From Algoriphagus taiwanensis (GTDB lineage: Bacteria; Bacteroidota; Bacteroidia; Cytophagales; Cyclobacteriaceae), in NCBI RefSeq assembly GCF_036245645.1, contig NZ_BTPE01000001.1:248001-312000 (forward strand): a DNA stretch of 64,000 bases, written 5' to 3'. The notes below the pieces were generated by a model. The model did no database searches and was not told the origin of the DNA. It saw only the letters and a list, made by a program, of their open reading frames with translations. Numbering within the stretch: position 1 is the stretch's first letter; each line of letters opens with the position of its first letter. A program made the translations under genes and the position numbers. This document shows, one piece after another, positions 1 through 8,310 of this stretch.

Positions 1-41
1 TTTAACCTCAAAGAGCCTCCTTTTTCTTTCCCTTCAGGGGC

Positions 42-85
42 AAGTCAATAATCAAAATATCTAGGCGGCTTTAGATTATTGACTT
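42..85. repeat. 12-bp perfect inverted repeat
   Basis: AAGTCAATAATC at 42-53 is the exact reverse complement of GATTATTGACTT at 74-85, with a 20-base spacer. There is no T-run after it, so it does not look like an intrinsic terminator. It lies in the 266-base gene-free stretch at the left end of the window, in which nothing else stands out. It could be a protein-binding dyad or the stem of a small RNA. Confidence 0.5.
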
Positions 86-266
86 TCAATTAATTGGCAG
101 ACAATTAGATTAAGGGAATCAAAGCCTGTATCATAGATATACTGAATCTCTTTAAAAAATTTTCAATAGGTGACAATGCAGTTACCTAATATTTTACTTA
201 AAAATCAAGCAAGGATATTTTTTTGATAGCACACAAATTATAGATTTAATATATCACCAGCTAACC

Positions 267-1070
267 ATGAAGAATGAACTCAAGCTTCTAATCCGAAGCA
301 TTTCCTCCTATGTGATGATTTATTCAGGAGCTTTAATTTTGCTTTGGTTTCTTTTTGTAATCATTACCAGCTTGTTTGATTCTAAAATCTATTCAGGGGG
401 CTCTATGGACATAGTCCTTTTTTTGGGGATGGCAATTATCGCAGTGGCGGCAGTAATTAATATAAGTTTGAGTATAGACCTGATAGCAGAAGCCAAGATC
501 AAAGAATTAAAACAATCCGCTCAACCTACCTATCTTAGAAAGAATGTTATTAAATGGGGACTAGGAACGATTGTTTTTTTCATTTTGTCCGCTTGGATCG
601 GTGATTATTTCATTCAAAGAAACCGGCTCAAGGAATTTCAAGTAATAACAGCAGAGGTAGTCAAAGCCCATCGAGGCAGTTTGGAGAAGATTTTTGAATA
701 TGTGGATGATAGCCTTAAAATTTCCAAAACAAAAGAAATTTTAAAGGATATTAAACGAAGTAATGATAAAGTTTTTCAGGCCGAGGTCATCATGATTCGG
801 GAAGTTAATGACCAAGAGAATTGGATAGAAATTAACACAGGATCTGATTCAGTCGCACTTGTCAATCTGGCTTTTGAAAAATTGGTATTTGTACCTTTTG
901 GAGACGAGAAAAAACTGATTCAGCAATTGATAGAGGGTTCCAATAAAGACCCTTTGGTGCTTGAACTTGAAAAAGGTGAGATTAGAGGTTATTATCCTAT
1001 TATAAAAAATGGAAATAGGATGGTTATAAGGCTCAGCCCAATACCAAGAAATAATGGGAGAGGAAAGTGA
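267..1070 (+). CDS. hypothetical protein with three N-terminal membrane segments
   Basis: I do not recognise a family. The 267-residue protein has three hydrophobic stretches at about residues 13-35, 48-70 and 97-117, then a mostly hydrophilic domain of about 150 residues rich in Lys and Glu. This suggests an inner-membrane anchor with one soluble domain. The ATG follows an A+T-rich leader with no clear ribosome binding site, which is usual in Bacteroidota. It stands alone on the plus strand ahead of a lipoprotein gene, in the accessory island. The call as a real gene rests on length and regular codon structure; function is unknown. Confidence 0.55.
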   Translation: MKNELKLLIRSISSYVMIYSGALILLWFLFVIITSLFDSKIYSGGSMDIVLFLGMAIIAVAAVINISLSIDLIAEAKIKELKQSAQPTYLRKNVIKWGLGTIVFFILSAWIGDYFIQRNRLKEFQVITAEVVKAHRGSLEKIFEYVDDSLKISKTKEILKDIKRSNDKVFQAEVIMIREVNDQENWIEINTGSDSVALVNLAFEKLVFVPFGDEKKLIQQLIEGSNKDPLVLELEKGEIRGYYPIIKNGNRMVIRLSPIPRNNGRGK

Positions 1071-1159
1071 GAATTTATATAAAAAATGTTTCCTTATATA
1101 TTTGATTTAAAAACTTTATTTGAGTGGTTTTTCTTAATGAAAAAATTTAAATAATAATT

Positions 1160-1720
1160 ATGATAAAAAATAGGAGTCATATTTGTCTATTAGTGTTTTT
1201 TATTTTTTTTTCTTCTTGCAGTGAAAAAATTGATAAAATAAAGTTTTTAGAGAGGCAACTTGGAATATGGTTGAATGGGAATTACAAAATAAAATATAAT
1301 GGTGAAAATAATAGCTGGAGAAAGGATGTTGTGTCCATCGATTTAGTTTTAACTATAGATAAAGAATATATTGATTCATTAGAGAGTCAAATCCAAAGAC
1401 ATAAATATTTCAACTCAAATTTAAAATGCTGTGCGTTTGATGCAATATACCAAGATGATAAAAATAAAGTTGATAAATTTTATGAGAATTATAACAAAAA
1501 AACATCGAAAGTTAAAAGTATGGATGAAATAACTTTTGGTCAATATCAAATTGACTATTTGTCATATGATGGTAACTTGATTGAAGGAAAATGGGTAAAA
1601 AAAGATAATCAAATCTATGAATTTATAGAAATTTATGACAATACAGGTATGGTCCATAAAAGGGCTACTCTAAACAAGAGTATAAGAGAGTTGTCTTTTA
1701 AAGCTTGGCCCTCTCCTTGA
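1160..1720 (+). CDS. putative lipoprotein of unknown function
   Basis: A 186-residue protein beginning with a short basic stretch, a hydrophobic core and a lipobox-like FSSC with Cys20, then Ser-Glu-Lys. That is a typical signal peptidase II site, so the product should be lipid-anchored in the cell envelope. The mature part is rich in Lys, Asn, Tyr and Ile and has no motif I recognise. Codon use is extremely A+T-rich even for this island, which suggests recent transfer. It is 89 bases after the preceding membrane-protein gene and could share a transcript with it. The following 262 bases (1721-1982) hold nothing I can identify. Confidence 0.5.
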   Translation: MIKNRSHICLLVFFIFFSSCSEKIDKIKFLERQLGIWLNGNYKIKYNGENNSWRKDVVSIDLVLTIDKEYIDSLESQIQRHKYFNSNLKCCAFDAIYQDDKNKVDKFYENYNKKTSKVKSMDEITFGQYQIDYLSYDGNLIEGKWVKKDNQIYEFIEIYDNTGMVHKRATLNKSIRELSFKAWPSP

Positions 1721-1982
1721 TCTATTTCCAATATATAGGACCCATTGGCTACATTAATTGGCTGTTATCTGAAATGTGAAAATCAACTCCTAATAATTTT
1801 TGAAATAGAAGTTTCTAATTGTATGCAATTCTAATGAAATATATTTTTAAAACTAATAAATTTTACTTTTAAAAGTCCCTTATTAATAACTCATCTTCTA
1901 TTTAAATGATTTTCGATTACTGTACACAAACATTGCACAGAAATCCCCGAATTTTGATTCATCAATAAAAAATACAGAGGAA

Positions 1983-2543
1983 ATGATTTTTAAAAAAGCA
2001 ATTACAACTGTCTTTATGGTTCGCACTATTGGACTTGAACCAAAAAAAGTGGAAAAATTTGGATTTATAAACGCTTATTTAAAGGATGAATCAGCTGAAA
2101 TGGAGTGTAAAGACTGTATTTTTCTCGCGTTTAGGCCCAATAATGAGACTGAATTTATGGAGTTTATAGAAGCTGAAATCCTGAGAACCAAATTGTTTTT
2201 TCGACATTACTCCTACCCTTGTGGAATTAAAATGCTGGTTTACAAATTAGATCCCAGATTGTCTGCAGATTTTGAGCTGGTCAGGAAGGGGAGGTATTCG
2301 GGAACTTCTAAGGAATACCAGGCTTTGTTTCCTAAGACTGTCACAGTTAAGAACATTTTTGGCAAAAAAGGGGAGGAAATTTCTCTTCAATACCGGGTTT
2401 TCAACAAAACAGCTGACCTGAAAAAATTCTGGGAGGATAGAATCGGAGTTCAGTTTTTAGAAGACCAGGAGCTTTGGCCCGGAATGTCAATTGAAAAAGA
2501 GACCTTTCATATCAATCGGTTTTTAGACGCACAAGCAAGCTGA
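1983..2543 (+). CDS. hypothetical protein, 186 aa
   Basis: No family recognised. The protein is soluble, has no signal peptide or membrane segment, and contains a CKDC pair near residues 42-45 that could be a metal or redox site. Composition is mixed alpha/beta. Base composition is less extreme than that of the gene before it. It converges on the macro-domain gene at 2598-3620 with 54 bases between the stops and no clear terminator hairpin. It is not obviously part of the neighbouring CARF/HEPN/macro locus, which runs on the other strand. Confidence 0.5.
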   Translation: MIFKKAITTVFMVRTIGLEPKKVEKFGFINAYLKDESAEMECKDCIFLAFRPNNETEFMEFIEAEILRTKLFFRHYSYPCGIKMLVYKLDPRLSADFELVRKGRYSGTSKEYQALFPKTVTVKNIFGKKGEEISLQYRVFNKTADLKKFWEDRIGVQFLEDQELWPGMSIEKETFHINRFLDAQAS

Positions 2544-2597
2544 AAACATAGCTTTGGTGTCTAACTGAAATGGATCGAAGAATTAATTTTCCTAAAA

Positions 2598-3620
2598 TCA
2601 ATCGATCACTAGTTCCTTTTTAAGGTAGCTTTTGAAAAAACTCAGAATCCTTAAAAGAGCCGAAAGCCCCATCTCTACATCGGCAAGTTCCATTTCAGCA
2701 GGAACCTGAAAATCACTTTGATGGTGAACGTTTAGGTTTCCAAACTCCCTGACTAGGTGAAAGTATTGGATATACCACTTGGCTATTTTGGATTGGTTCA
2801 GGATAGCTATTTTTTTGAAAAGGGAAATGTTAAGTTCGGGCCTAATCAAGGAATCAATGACAAATTCAAGTACTTTCCTTGAGGTAGATCCGAATTCATA
2901 GGCTGATGAATCTTCTCTTTTGAATGCATCAAGAATATTTCGAAATGATTCATCATCCACTCCAAGGTTTCTGATTTTCTCGATTTCACTTTTGATCCCA
3001 CTTTTTAGAAGCTCAATTTTCTCTCCCTTAGGAAGAATTACCTTATTTCTTCCCAAGATCCGATTCATTTCAGAATGTAGAATATTTGCTTTGTCATCAT
3101 CAAAAGCCACATAGATGATTTTTTCCAAATGCCGGCTGTACTTTAAAAAGTCAAGACTCAAATGGATCAAATCTTCTACAATTTCAGAAGGATCGATTTT
3201 TTGGAGTCCGGTACCTAGAAGTGGAATGGCTAGAGTCTTTATTTCAAGCCCCTTCAATTCAGCTATTGTCAAAACTGTGAATAGGTTCCTGATCGCTTCT
3301 TGAATGGTGAAATCCGTCCCTTTAATCTCCAAGCAAAATAAATAGTCAAAGTCTATGACTTCTGACGTGTTTTCAGCAACCCACACTCCAAAAGGATTTC
3401 TATAATCGAAGGTTAGGTTTTTGAATAATTGCTTTACGGAGATTCCTTTATCATGGAAAGCCCCCAAAATTGTTCCAGGCACAGGATTATAGCCTCCCGA
3501 AAATGCGGAAACAACAACCGCCCCAACCGGGAATCCTAACTGGGTAATATCTCCCTGATGAAGTTCAAAAGATCGATAGCCCGATTTGGTATCTATGTCA
3601 ATTGAGTTAATCAAGCTCAT
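2598..3620 (-). CDS. macro-domain protein with C-terminal DUF4145/HEPN-like region
   Basis: Residues about 10-180 look like a macro domain, the fold that binds ADP-ribose and sometimes removes it. The sequence starts with a GDIT strand, has a glycine-rich loop (GGYNPVPGTILGAF) and a second loop in the PLLGTGLQ segment. The C-terminal third is helical and carries R-E-F-G-N-L-N-V-H-H, similar to the R..GN..H signature of DUF4145/HEPN-like domains; the spacing does not match an RNase-type HEPN motif. Its start overlaps the stop of the HEPN gene by 4 bases (ATGA), so the two are translationally coupled. Working inference: handling of ADP-ribose or a related nucleotide in a stress or conflict system. 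Confidence 0.7.
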   Translation of the reverse strand: MSLINSIDIDTKSGYRSFELHQGDITQLGFPVGAVVVSAFSGGYNPVPGTILGAFHDKGISVKQLFKNLTFDYRNPFGVWVAENTSEVIDFDYLFCLEIKGTDFTIQEAIRNLFTVLTIAELKGLEIKTLAIPLLGTGLQKIDPSEIVEDLIHLSLDFLKYSRHLEKIIYVAFDDDKANILHSEMNRILGRNKVILPKGEKIELLKSGIKSEIEKIRNLGVDDESFRNILDAFKREDSSAYEFGSTSRKVLEFVIDSLIRPELNISLFKKIAILNQSKIAKWYIQYFHLVREFGNLNVHHQSDFQVPAEMELADVEMGLSALLRILSFFKSYLKKELVID

Positions 3621-5110
3621 GATGATTGGCCCATGTATTCCTTTTTAATTTGGGAAAGCGTTTCAAAAAACCTTTTTTCAAAGAGACTTTTCCAACAACT
3701 TAAAATCTTATCGAGATCCGATTTGGTGGTCCTGTCAGAGTGACAAGCCCTATTTCTTATATTTTTTATTTGATAGGCTAGATTTAAGAAGTCCCGATAA
3801 TCCTCATCTGATTTAAATGGGTGGCTTCCAAAATTTGATACAGCCTTCTTGAAACCGGATATCTGACCACCTAACGTTGGACTAACCCAAGAGTCGTTTA
3901 AAGATTGATTAAAATCAATTGAAAAGTTCCTACCCATAATTACTTGAGCATTTTTACCTGGTTCATATTCATAGAAATAAAGCGGAAGTTTAATATCATA
4001 GTTACTTCTTACCCAATGAACAATCGAATAGGACAATTCTTTTTCAAAAGATTTTGCAAAAGGGAGAATTAATGGTGAGTAGTCAAATAAAGAAGTATTT
4101 TCTAGAGAATTTACCATTTCAATCCCTTGCTTAAAAAACAATTTAGATTCCCTCTGAAGGAATATTTGATTTTCATGGATCAATTCCTCAAAACTCTTAG
4201 GCTTTACGAGATTCTTTTTTGAAGGATAATTGAATAATTTCTGAAAAAAAGATTTTTTAAGGTCAGATTCTTTTCTTTGATACAATTTAGGTTCGAGATC
4301 TTTTATAATCATATACCTAGGTTTATCAGCCCTACTGTACCCAGATTCAAAATCAATAAACTCGTCCTTTTTTCTTTTTAAAAACTCAATACCTTGATAG
4401 AATAAGTTAATTTCAATCTCGCTGTCGCTTCTTTTTTTATTTAGTGGTCTTGAAAGGAGATTTTCAGGGCTGTCTACGTGTTGATAGTAATTTTTTAGTC
4501 CTAATTCAGAAATTTTTCTACTTAAATCAACAAGTATAGAACTGAAAGGGGTATTCAACCTCACTTTTCTAACCTTAAGAGAATGATTTATTCCTCTAAT
4601 CCATGGCAATTCATAAGTTTTTGGAATCGTTTTTAACCAATCTAATTGACTGCTTACTGCTGTTGCATTTGTCGGCATCCAATGAAAATAGGGCAGGTTT
4701 AAATCAGGGGTAAATAGTATGACAGGAAGATTCCCAAAAGGAATCTTTAAGTATTCCGAAATAAATAATGCTGTAAGAGATGGATTAAAAGTTTGATAGA
4801 TATTTTTTGGATTAAACAATTCATTTATTGCTCTATTACTCCCAAAAAATTGGCCTTTATTTTCTCTTGCCCAAGCCATCCATGATTCTGGAGGGTCTGC
4901 CAGAGCAGTAAATAATAATTCATTTCCTGAGTTGAGGTGCCAGTTGTAAAAACTTCTACCAACTTCAAGATCGAAATCTGGATCTGATTCAGGATCATGT
5001 AAGAGGATGGCTAAAAGTTTAATGTCGACTGGAATTCTTTTCTTTAGTAATTCTCCATCATTTTGAGCAATTGCTTCAAAAAGTGTATAGCTGTTCACTG
5101 GCAATCCCAT
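3617..5110 (-). CDS. putative HEPN-domain ribonuclease, 497 aa
   Basis: The N-terminal 400 residues match nothing I know. The C-terminus contains IRNRACH, so R452-N-x-x-x-H457 fits the catalytic R-N/H/D-x-x-x-H motif of HEPN ribonucleases, and it sits within predicted helices as expected. HEPN proteins of conflict systems typically cleave RNA. It lies between the RtcR-like regulator (47 bases upstream) and the macro-domain gene (4-base overlap), all on the minus strand, so the three probably form one operon. RNase activity is inferred from one motif. Position next to a CARF-type sensor strengthens the idea of an RNA-damage or phage-response locus. Confidence 0.6.
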   Translation of the reverse strand: MGLPVNSYTLFEAIAQNDGELLKKRIPVDIKLLAILLHDPESDPDFDLEVGRSFYNWHLNSGNELLFTALADPPESWMAWARENKGQFFGSNRAINELFNPKNIYQTFNPSLTALFISEYLKIPFGNLPVILFTPDLNLPYFHWMPTNATAVSSQLDWLKTIPKTYELPWIRGINHSLKVRKVRLNTPFSSILVDLSRKISELGLKNYYQHVDSPENLLSRPLNKKRSDSEIEINLFYQGIEFLKRKKDEFIDFESGYSRADKPRYMIIKDLEPKLYQRKESDLKKSFFQKLFNYPSKKNLVKPKSFEELIHENQIFLQRESKLFFKQGIEMVNSLENTSLFDYSPLILPFAKSFEKELSYSIVHWVRSNYDIKLPLYFYEYEPGKNAQVIMGRNFSIDFNQSLNDSWVSPTLGGQISGFKKAVSNFGSHPFKSDEDYRDFLNLAYQIKNIRNRACHSDRTTKSDLDKILSCWKSLFEKRFFETLSQIKKEYMGQSS

Positions 5111-5157
5111 AGTTTGATTATCATCGTTAAATATTAGTTTAACTTAAAAAAATTGTG

Positions 5158-6627
5158 TCAATCCCCCTTATAAACCCCATACTCCTTCAGTTTTTTCCTT
5201 AAGGTATCCCGTGTACATCCCAAGATTAATGAAACCTCCACCAGAGACCTTTTTCCTTCCCCATAAATTTTAAGAATCTGGCTTTTCTCTACTTCAGCTA
5301 ATGACCGGGGGTCAGATCTGTTTTCAATTATCCGTGGTGGAAGATCTTCCAATTTTATCTCATTTTCGCAAAATGTATAAAACTGTATAAAGAGATTTTC
5401 TAGCTCCCTTACATTTCCTTTGAATCCATAGGTCCGAAGCTTTTTGATTACTTCTGAGCTGACCTTGAGCTTTTTCTTTTTTGGAAATTTGGTAAACAAC
5501 AAGTCATTGAAATGGTGAAGCATCTCTTCGATTTCATCACCTCCCCGCTCTCTAAGTGCGGGCAGCTCTAGTTTCGTTACTGCTAGGCGAAAAAATAAAT
5601 CCCAGCGGAATTTCTCCGCATCACACAATTCCTCCAGGTTTCGGTTGGTAGCGGTAATGAATCGCACATCTATCTCAATCTCCTTAGAAGATCCAACCGG
5701 TTGAACTTTACGCTCTTGCAAAACCCGAAGCAAAGTGACCTGCATTTTGGGAGAGATATCGCCGATTTCATCCAAAAAGACGGTACCTCCATGAGCTTCT
5801 TGAAGTACACCCTTTCGCTTTTCATTAGCTCCTGTAAATGATCCCTTTTCGTGCCCGAAGAGTTCACTTCTCAACAAGTCATCCGAATAGGCGGCACAGT
5901 TTACCGCGAGAAAAGGTTTACTTCGCCGATTGGAATGATCATGTATAAATCTGGCTAAGTTTTCTTTTCCTGTTCCATTTTCTCCCAAAATCAAAGCTCC
6001 TACCTGGTCCGTATGTGCGATTTTTTCAGCTTTGGCATAAATTGGCTCCAGGCTTTTGGTGATTTTAATTCCAGTACCTGCTGTGGTGTTTGGACCATCA
6101 ATCACTCTTTCCGCAGCTGTGATATTGGCTGGAAATAGGTCTGAATCTAGGTCTATGTAGATCCGTTCAGGTTTATTGTTGTCAGTAAACTTACCTGCTC
6201 GGGTTTGAAACAACTTAAGGTTACTTCTATAGGAAGTACCTAAAAGATACCAAGCGGTTTGCATGGCGGGAGTTCCGGGACTTATAAAAACCTCAATCTG
6301 GTCTTGAGCAAATTCTGCCAATAAAGGATTCAGTTTGGCAATAATTTCAGGTACACAGATCACATCTTCAATAGCGACTAGTCTTCCCTCAATTTGCCTT
6401 CCTTTAAAATCCTCTTTTAAGTCAGAAACAAACTTTTTGAAATTTTTGACATCCCTCTCGTTTGGACTACTATTCAACAGGATATGCTTATCATATTCGG
6501 CCTCTTTCCAAAAATGTTGGTGCACAGAAAAAGTAGGCCCCGAATTGTCGGGTATTCTATAGTTTGACTCCGAAGAGGATTTTAGATAGTCATTGTTAAA
6601 TGCCAGCCAAGAAATAAGAACCCTCAT
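5158..6627 (-). CDS. RtcR-like sigma54-dependent activator with CARF-like sensor domain
   Basis: Three parts are visible. Residues 1-170 form a Rossmann-like sensor with SPGTPAM (116-122), similar to the TGGT-A-M loop of CARF domains and to the N-terminus of RtcR, which senses RNA ends. Residues about 185-420 are a sigma54 AAA+ domain: Walker A GENGTGKE (215-222), the sigma54-contacting loop GSFTGA (262-267), and Walker B TVFLDEIGD (282-290). The last 40 residues are a Fis-type helix-turn-helix. The product should bind upstream DNA and open sigma54 promoters when its ligand is bound. Divergent from the DUF4258/HNH/vWA operon, whose promoter has a -24/-12 element. The ligand is unknown; no rtcA or rtcB is seen nearby. 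Confidence 0.82.
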   Translation of the reverse strand: MRVLISWLAFNNDYLKSSSESNYRIPDNSGPTFSVHQHFWKEAEYDKHILLNSSPNERDVKNFKKFVSDLKEDFKGRQIEGRLVAIEDVICVPEIIAKLNPLLAEFAQDQIEVFISPGTPAMQTAWYLLGTSYRSNLKLFQTRAGKFTDNNKPERIYIDLDSDLFPANITAAERVIDGPNTTAGTGIKITKSLEPIYAKAEKIAHTDQVGALILGENGTGKENLARFIHDHSNRRSKPFLAVNCAAYSDDLLRSELFGHEKGSFTGANEKRKGVLQEAHGGTVFLDEIGDISPKMQVTLLRVLQERKVQPVGSSKEIEIDVRFITATNRNLEELCDAEKFRWDLFFRLAVTKLELPALRERGGDEIEEMLHHFNDLLFTKFPKKKKLKVSSEVIKKLRTYGFKGNVRELENLFIQFYTFCENEIKLEDLPPRIIENRSDPRSLAEVEKSQILKIYGEGKRSLVEVSLILGCTRDTLRKKLKEYGVYKGD

Positions 6628-6638
6628 AAAGATAAAAT

Positions 6639-6661
6639 TGCGTAATTATCAATATTACGCA
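6639..6661. promoter_or_regulatory. dyad, candidate upstream activating sequence
   Basis: TGCGTAAT (6639-6646) and ATTACGCA (6654-6661) are perfect 8-base arms around a 7-base spacer. The centre is about 90 bases upstream of the -24 box at 6741, a usual distance for the binding site of a sigma54 activator, and just upstream of the activator gene's own start at 6627. Binding by the RtcR-like protein, with possible autoregulation, is inferred. Confidence 0.55.
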
Positions 6662-6738
6662 TATTTTTTATTCGTAAAAAATTTATCATAAAAATTTTAA
6701 AATACTGAAAAACAGATAAATAACTATTTTTTGATCAA

Positions 6739-6754
6739 TTGGATCATCGCTTGC
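6739..6754 (+). promoter_or_regulatory. sigma54 (-24/-12) promoter of the DUF4258-vWA operon
   Basis: TTGG at 6739-6742 and TTGC at 6751-6754 give the required GG-N10-GC spacing of sigma54 promoters. The predicted start of transcription is near 6766 and the first ATG is at 6800. The middle of the element departs from consensus (GGATC in place of GGCAC), so strength is uncertain, but the pairing with an adjacent, divergently encoded sigma54 activator makes it convincing. Confidence 0.65.
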
Positions 6755-6799
6755 AATTAGTTAAGCATACCACACAAACCAAACTAACAACAAGCGGCC

Positions 6800-7135
6800 A
6801 TGAACACACAAGTCCAACAGTTCGACATCAAATTCAGCCTTCACGGTAAGGCCAGACTTTCTCAAAGAGGCATCAAGGAGCAAGCGGTCTTAAAGGTGAT
6901 CCAGTATGGAGAGATCATTCATAAGCAGGGATTGAAATTCCATTATCTCCCCAAGTCAAAATCAAAGGTGTTAGGCCAAAAGGAGCTGGAAGATACTCGT
7001 GATTTACTGGTGATCACCAACCAAAATCGAACAGAGGTCATCACTTGCTATAAGAATCCAAAAGCAGTGCATGAAGTAAAGAAGAAGTCAAAAAGATTGG
7101 CAAGACCATCAGTGCAGAAAGGTTGCACAGGTTGA
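6800..7135 (+). CDS. DUF4258-like protein
   Basis: A 111-residue protein. It begins with an H-x-x-x-R-x-x-x-R-G-I segment (HGKARLSQRGI) and ends its core with a strand reading EVITCYKN, the pattern of DUF4258, a small domain often found beside toxins and nucleases and thought to share the RelE/BECR-type fold. The basic C-terminal tail (KKKSKRLARP) could contact nucleic acid. It is the first gene behind the sigma54 promoter, 34 bases past the predicted transcription start. An RNase role is possible for this fold but not shown here. Confidence 0.6.
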   Translation: MNTQVQQFDIKFSLHGKARLSQRGIKEQAVLKVIQYGEIIHKQGLKFHYLPKSKSKVLGQKELEDTRDLLVITNQNRTEVITCYKNPKAVHEVKKKSKRLARPSVQKGCTG

Positions 7136-7185
7136 TTTCAACTTTGTCTCACCTTAGAAAATATTACATCAACTACTAAATCGAT

Positions 7186-7374
7186 ATGAATACACTATTT
7201 GACTTGTGTGTGGAATTCCTCCACCTCCTAAAGGTTCCCTTCGGGATGACTTATAAAGAAATAAATATTTGGCTTTTCGTGATTATTCATCCGCTTTTGA
7301 CTTTGACATTCTTTAGTCTATGGGTTGATGCAAGAGCAAAAAACAAGGCTTATTCCAAATTCAATCATCAATAA
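7186..7374 (+). CDS. small single-pass membrane protein
   Basis: A 62-residue product with one clear hydrophobic segment (about residues 28-47, INIWLFVIIHPLLTLTFFSL) and a basic tail. It lies 50 bases after the DUF4258 gene and 36 bases before the HNH gene, in the same direction, so it is likely co-transcribed. No family recognised. Short length means it could be a chance reading frame, but spacing inside a compact operon argues for a real gene. Confidence 0.45.
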   Translation: MNTLFDLCVEFLHLLKVPFGMTYKEINIWLFVIIHPLLTLTFFSLWVDARAKNKAYSKFNHQ

Positions 7375-7410
7375 TAATTTGCTGATCGCCAAGGATCAAC
7401 CGATATATCC

Positions 7411-7695
7411 ATGACAGAACAAATCCAACCTTTAAAAAACCTTTACCAAGGCCAACTAGAAGACCCTCGATGGAAACGCCTACGACTTCAAATTATGGGT
7501 CGGGATCAGCATCGCTGCAGATTATGCGGGGCTCAATCTGGCTTACAGGTTCACCACCGGCAATATCACCGGAAAAAGTTTACGGGTGAATGGCTTAAAC
7601 CTTGGGAATATCATTCTCACTTCTTGATCACCATTTGCGACTCATGTCATCACCTGGGGCACCAACAATACCCTATTCCAACCAAAGAAATCTAA
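7411..7695 (+). CDS. HNH endonuclease-like protein
   Basis: A 94-residue protein with the layout of a small zinc-bearing HNH nuclease: CRLC (C36, C39), the QVHH pair (H48, H49), and a second zinc pair CDSC followed by HH (C76, C79, H80, H81). Such domains cut DNA using one metal ion. There is no fused DNA-binding domain, so targeting may come from a partner. It is the third gene of the sigma54-controlled operon, 13 bases before the next gene. The ILITICDSCH ending is typical of HNH proteins that also occur in phage packaging and restriction loci. Confidence 0.7.
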   Translation: MTEQIQPLKNLYQGQLEDPRWKRLRLQIMGRDQHRCRLCGAQSGLQVHHRQYHRKKFTGEWLKPWEYHSHFLITICDSCHHLGHQQYPIPTKEI

Positions 7696-7708
7696 CATTA
7701 AATACGTT

Positions 7709-8308
7709 ATGAGCATTTTCAACAAACTCTTCGGAAAAAAGGCTCCCGCTTCGGTAGAGCCACAATCTCAACTCTTAGCTCCTTCTGAGCCTATGGCCAC
7801 ACAGGTACCCTATATTGACAAGTCAATCTTTACGGAGGACAGGCACCCGAGCGAACTTTTCCCAAGTTCAGATTCCTTGGATCAAAGACGATCCAAGAAA
7901 AGCTTACTTGAAGACCTTAAGTCTGTAGACTATTATGGTATGGGTATGAGGGATGGTTTTGATGATCCAACCTTTGAAACAATGGATCAGAACATCAATC
8001 TGATTGCCTGTGATTTCAAGGAGGTATATGCGCAGGCTATTCAAGAGATAGACGATCAACTCTTGAAAATCGAAAGGACCTTGGCGCCTCAATTCGAGGA
8101 GCTAATGCCCTATGAGTACAGGGAAGTAATGCTTCAAAAAGAAAGGCTTCAGGAGCAAAAGCGTGACCTGAAGCAGCAGTTTGATCTTGCTGCAGTAGGA
8201 GAAGGGTACATTGAGAAATCAGTGGAACGATATAAGGCTGGTTTCAAAAAAGGCTTTAGAATGTGGAGCAATGAAAATTTGATGTTCAAGCCTTTTAACA
8301 CGCTGTAA
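7709..8308 (+). CDS. hypothetical coiled-coil protein, 199 aa
   Basis: No family recognised. The N-terminus (about residues 1-70) is low in order and rich in Ser, Pro and Glu. Residues about 110-160 are a charged, Leu- and Gln-rich helix likely to form a coiled coil. The C-terminal YKAGFKKGFRMW segment is amphipathic and could touch a membrane or partner. It is 2 bases upstream of the DUF4407 gene, so the two are almost certainly made together and may form a complex. Confidence 0.5.
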   Translation: MSIFNKLFGKKAPASVEPQSQLLAPSEPMATQVPYIDKSIFTEDRHPSELFPSSDSLDQRRSKKSLLEDLKSVDYYGMGMRDGFDDPTFETMDQNINLIACDFKEVYAQAIQEIDDQLLKIERTLAPQFEELMPYEYREVMLQKERLQEQKRDLKQQFDLAAVGEGYIEKSVERYKAGFKKGFRMWSNENLMFKPFNTL

Positions 8309-8310
8309 TA

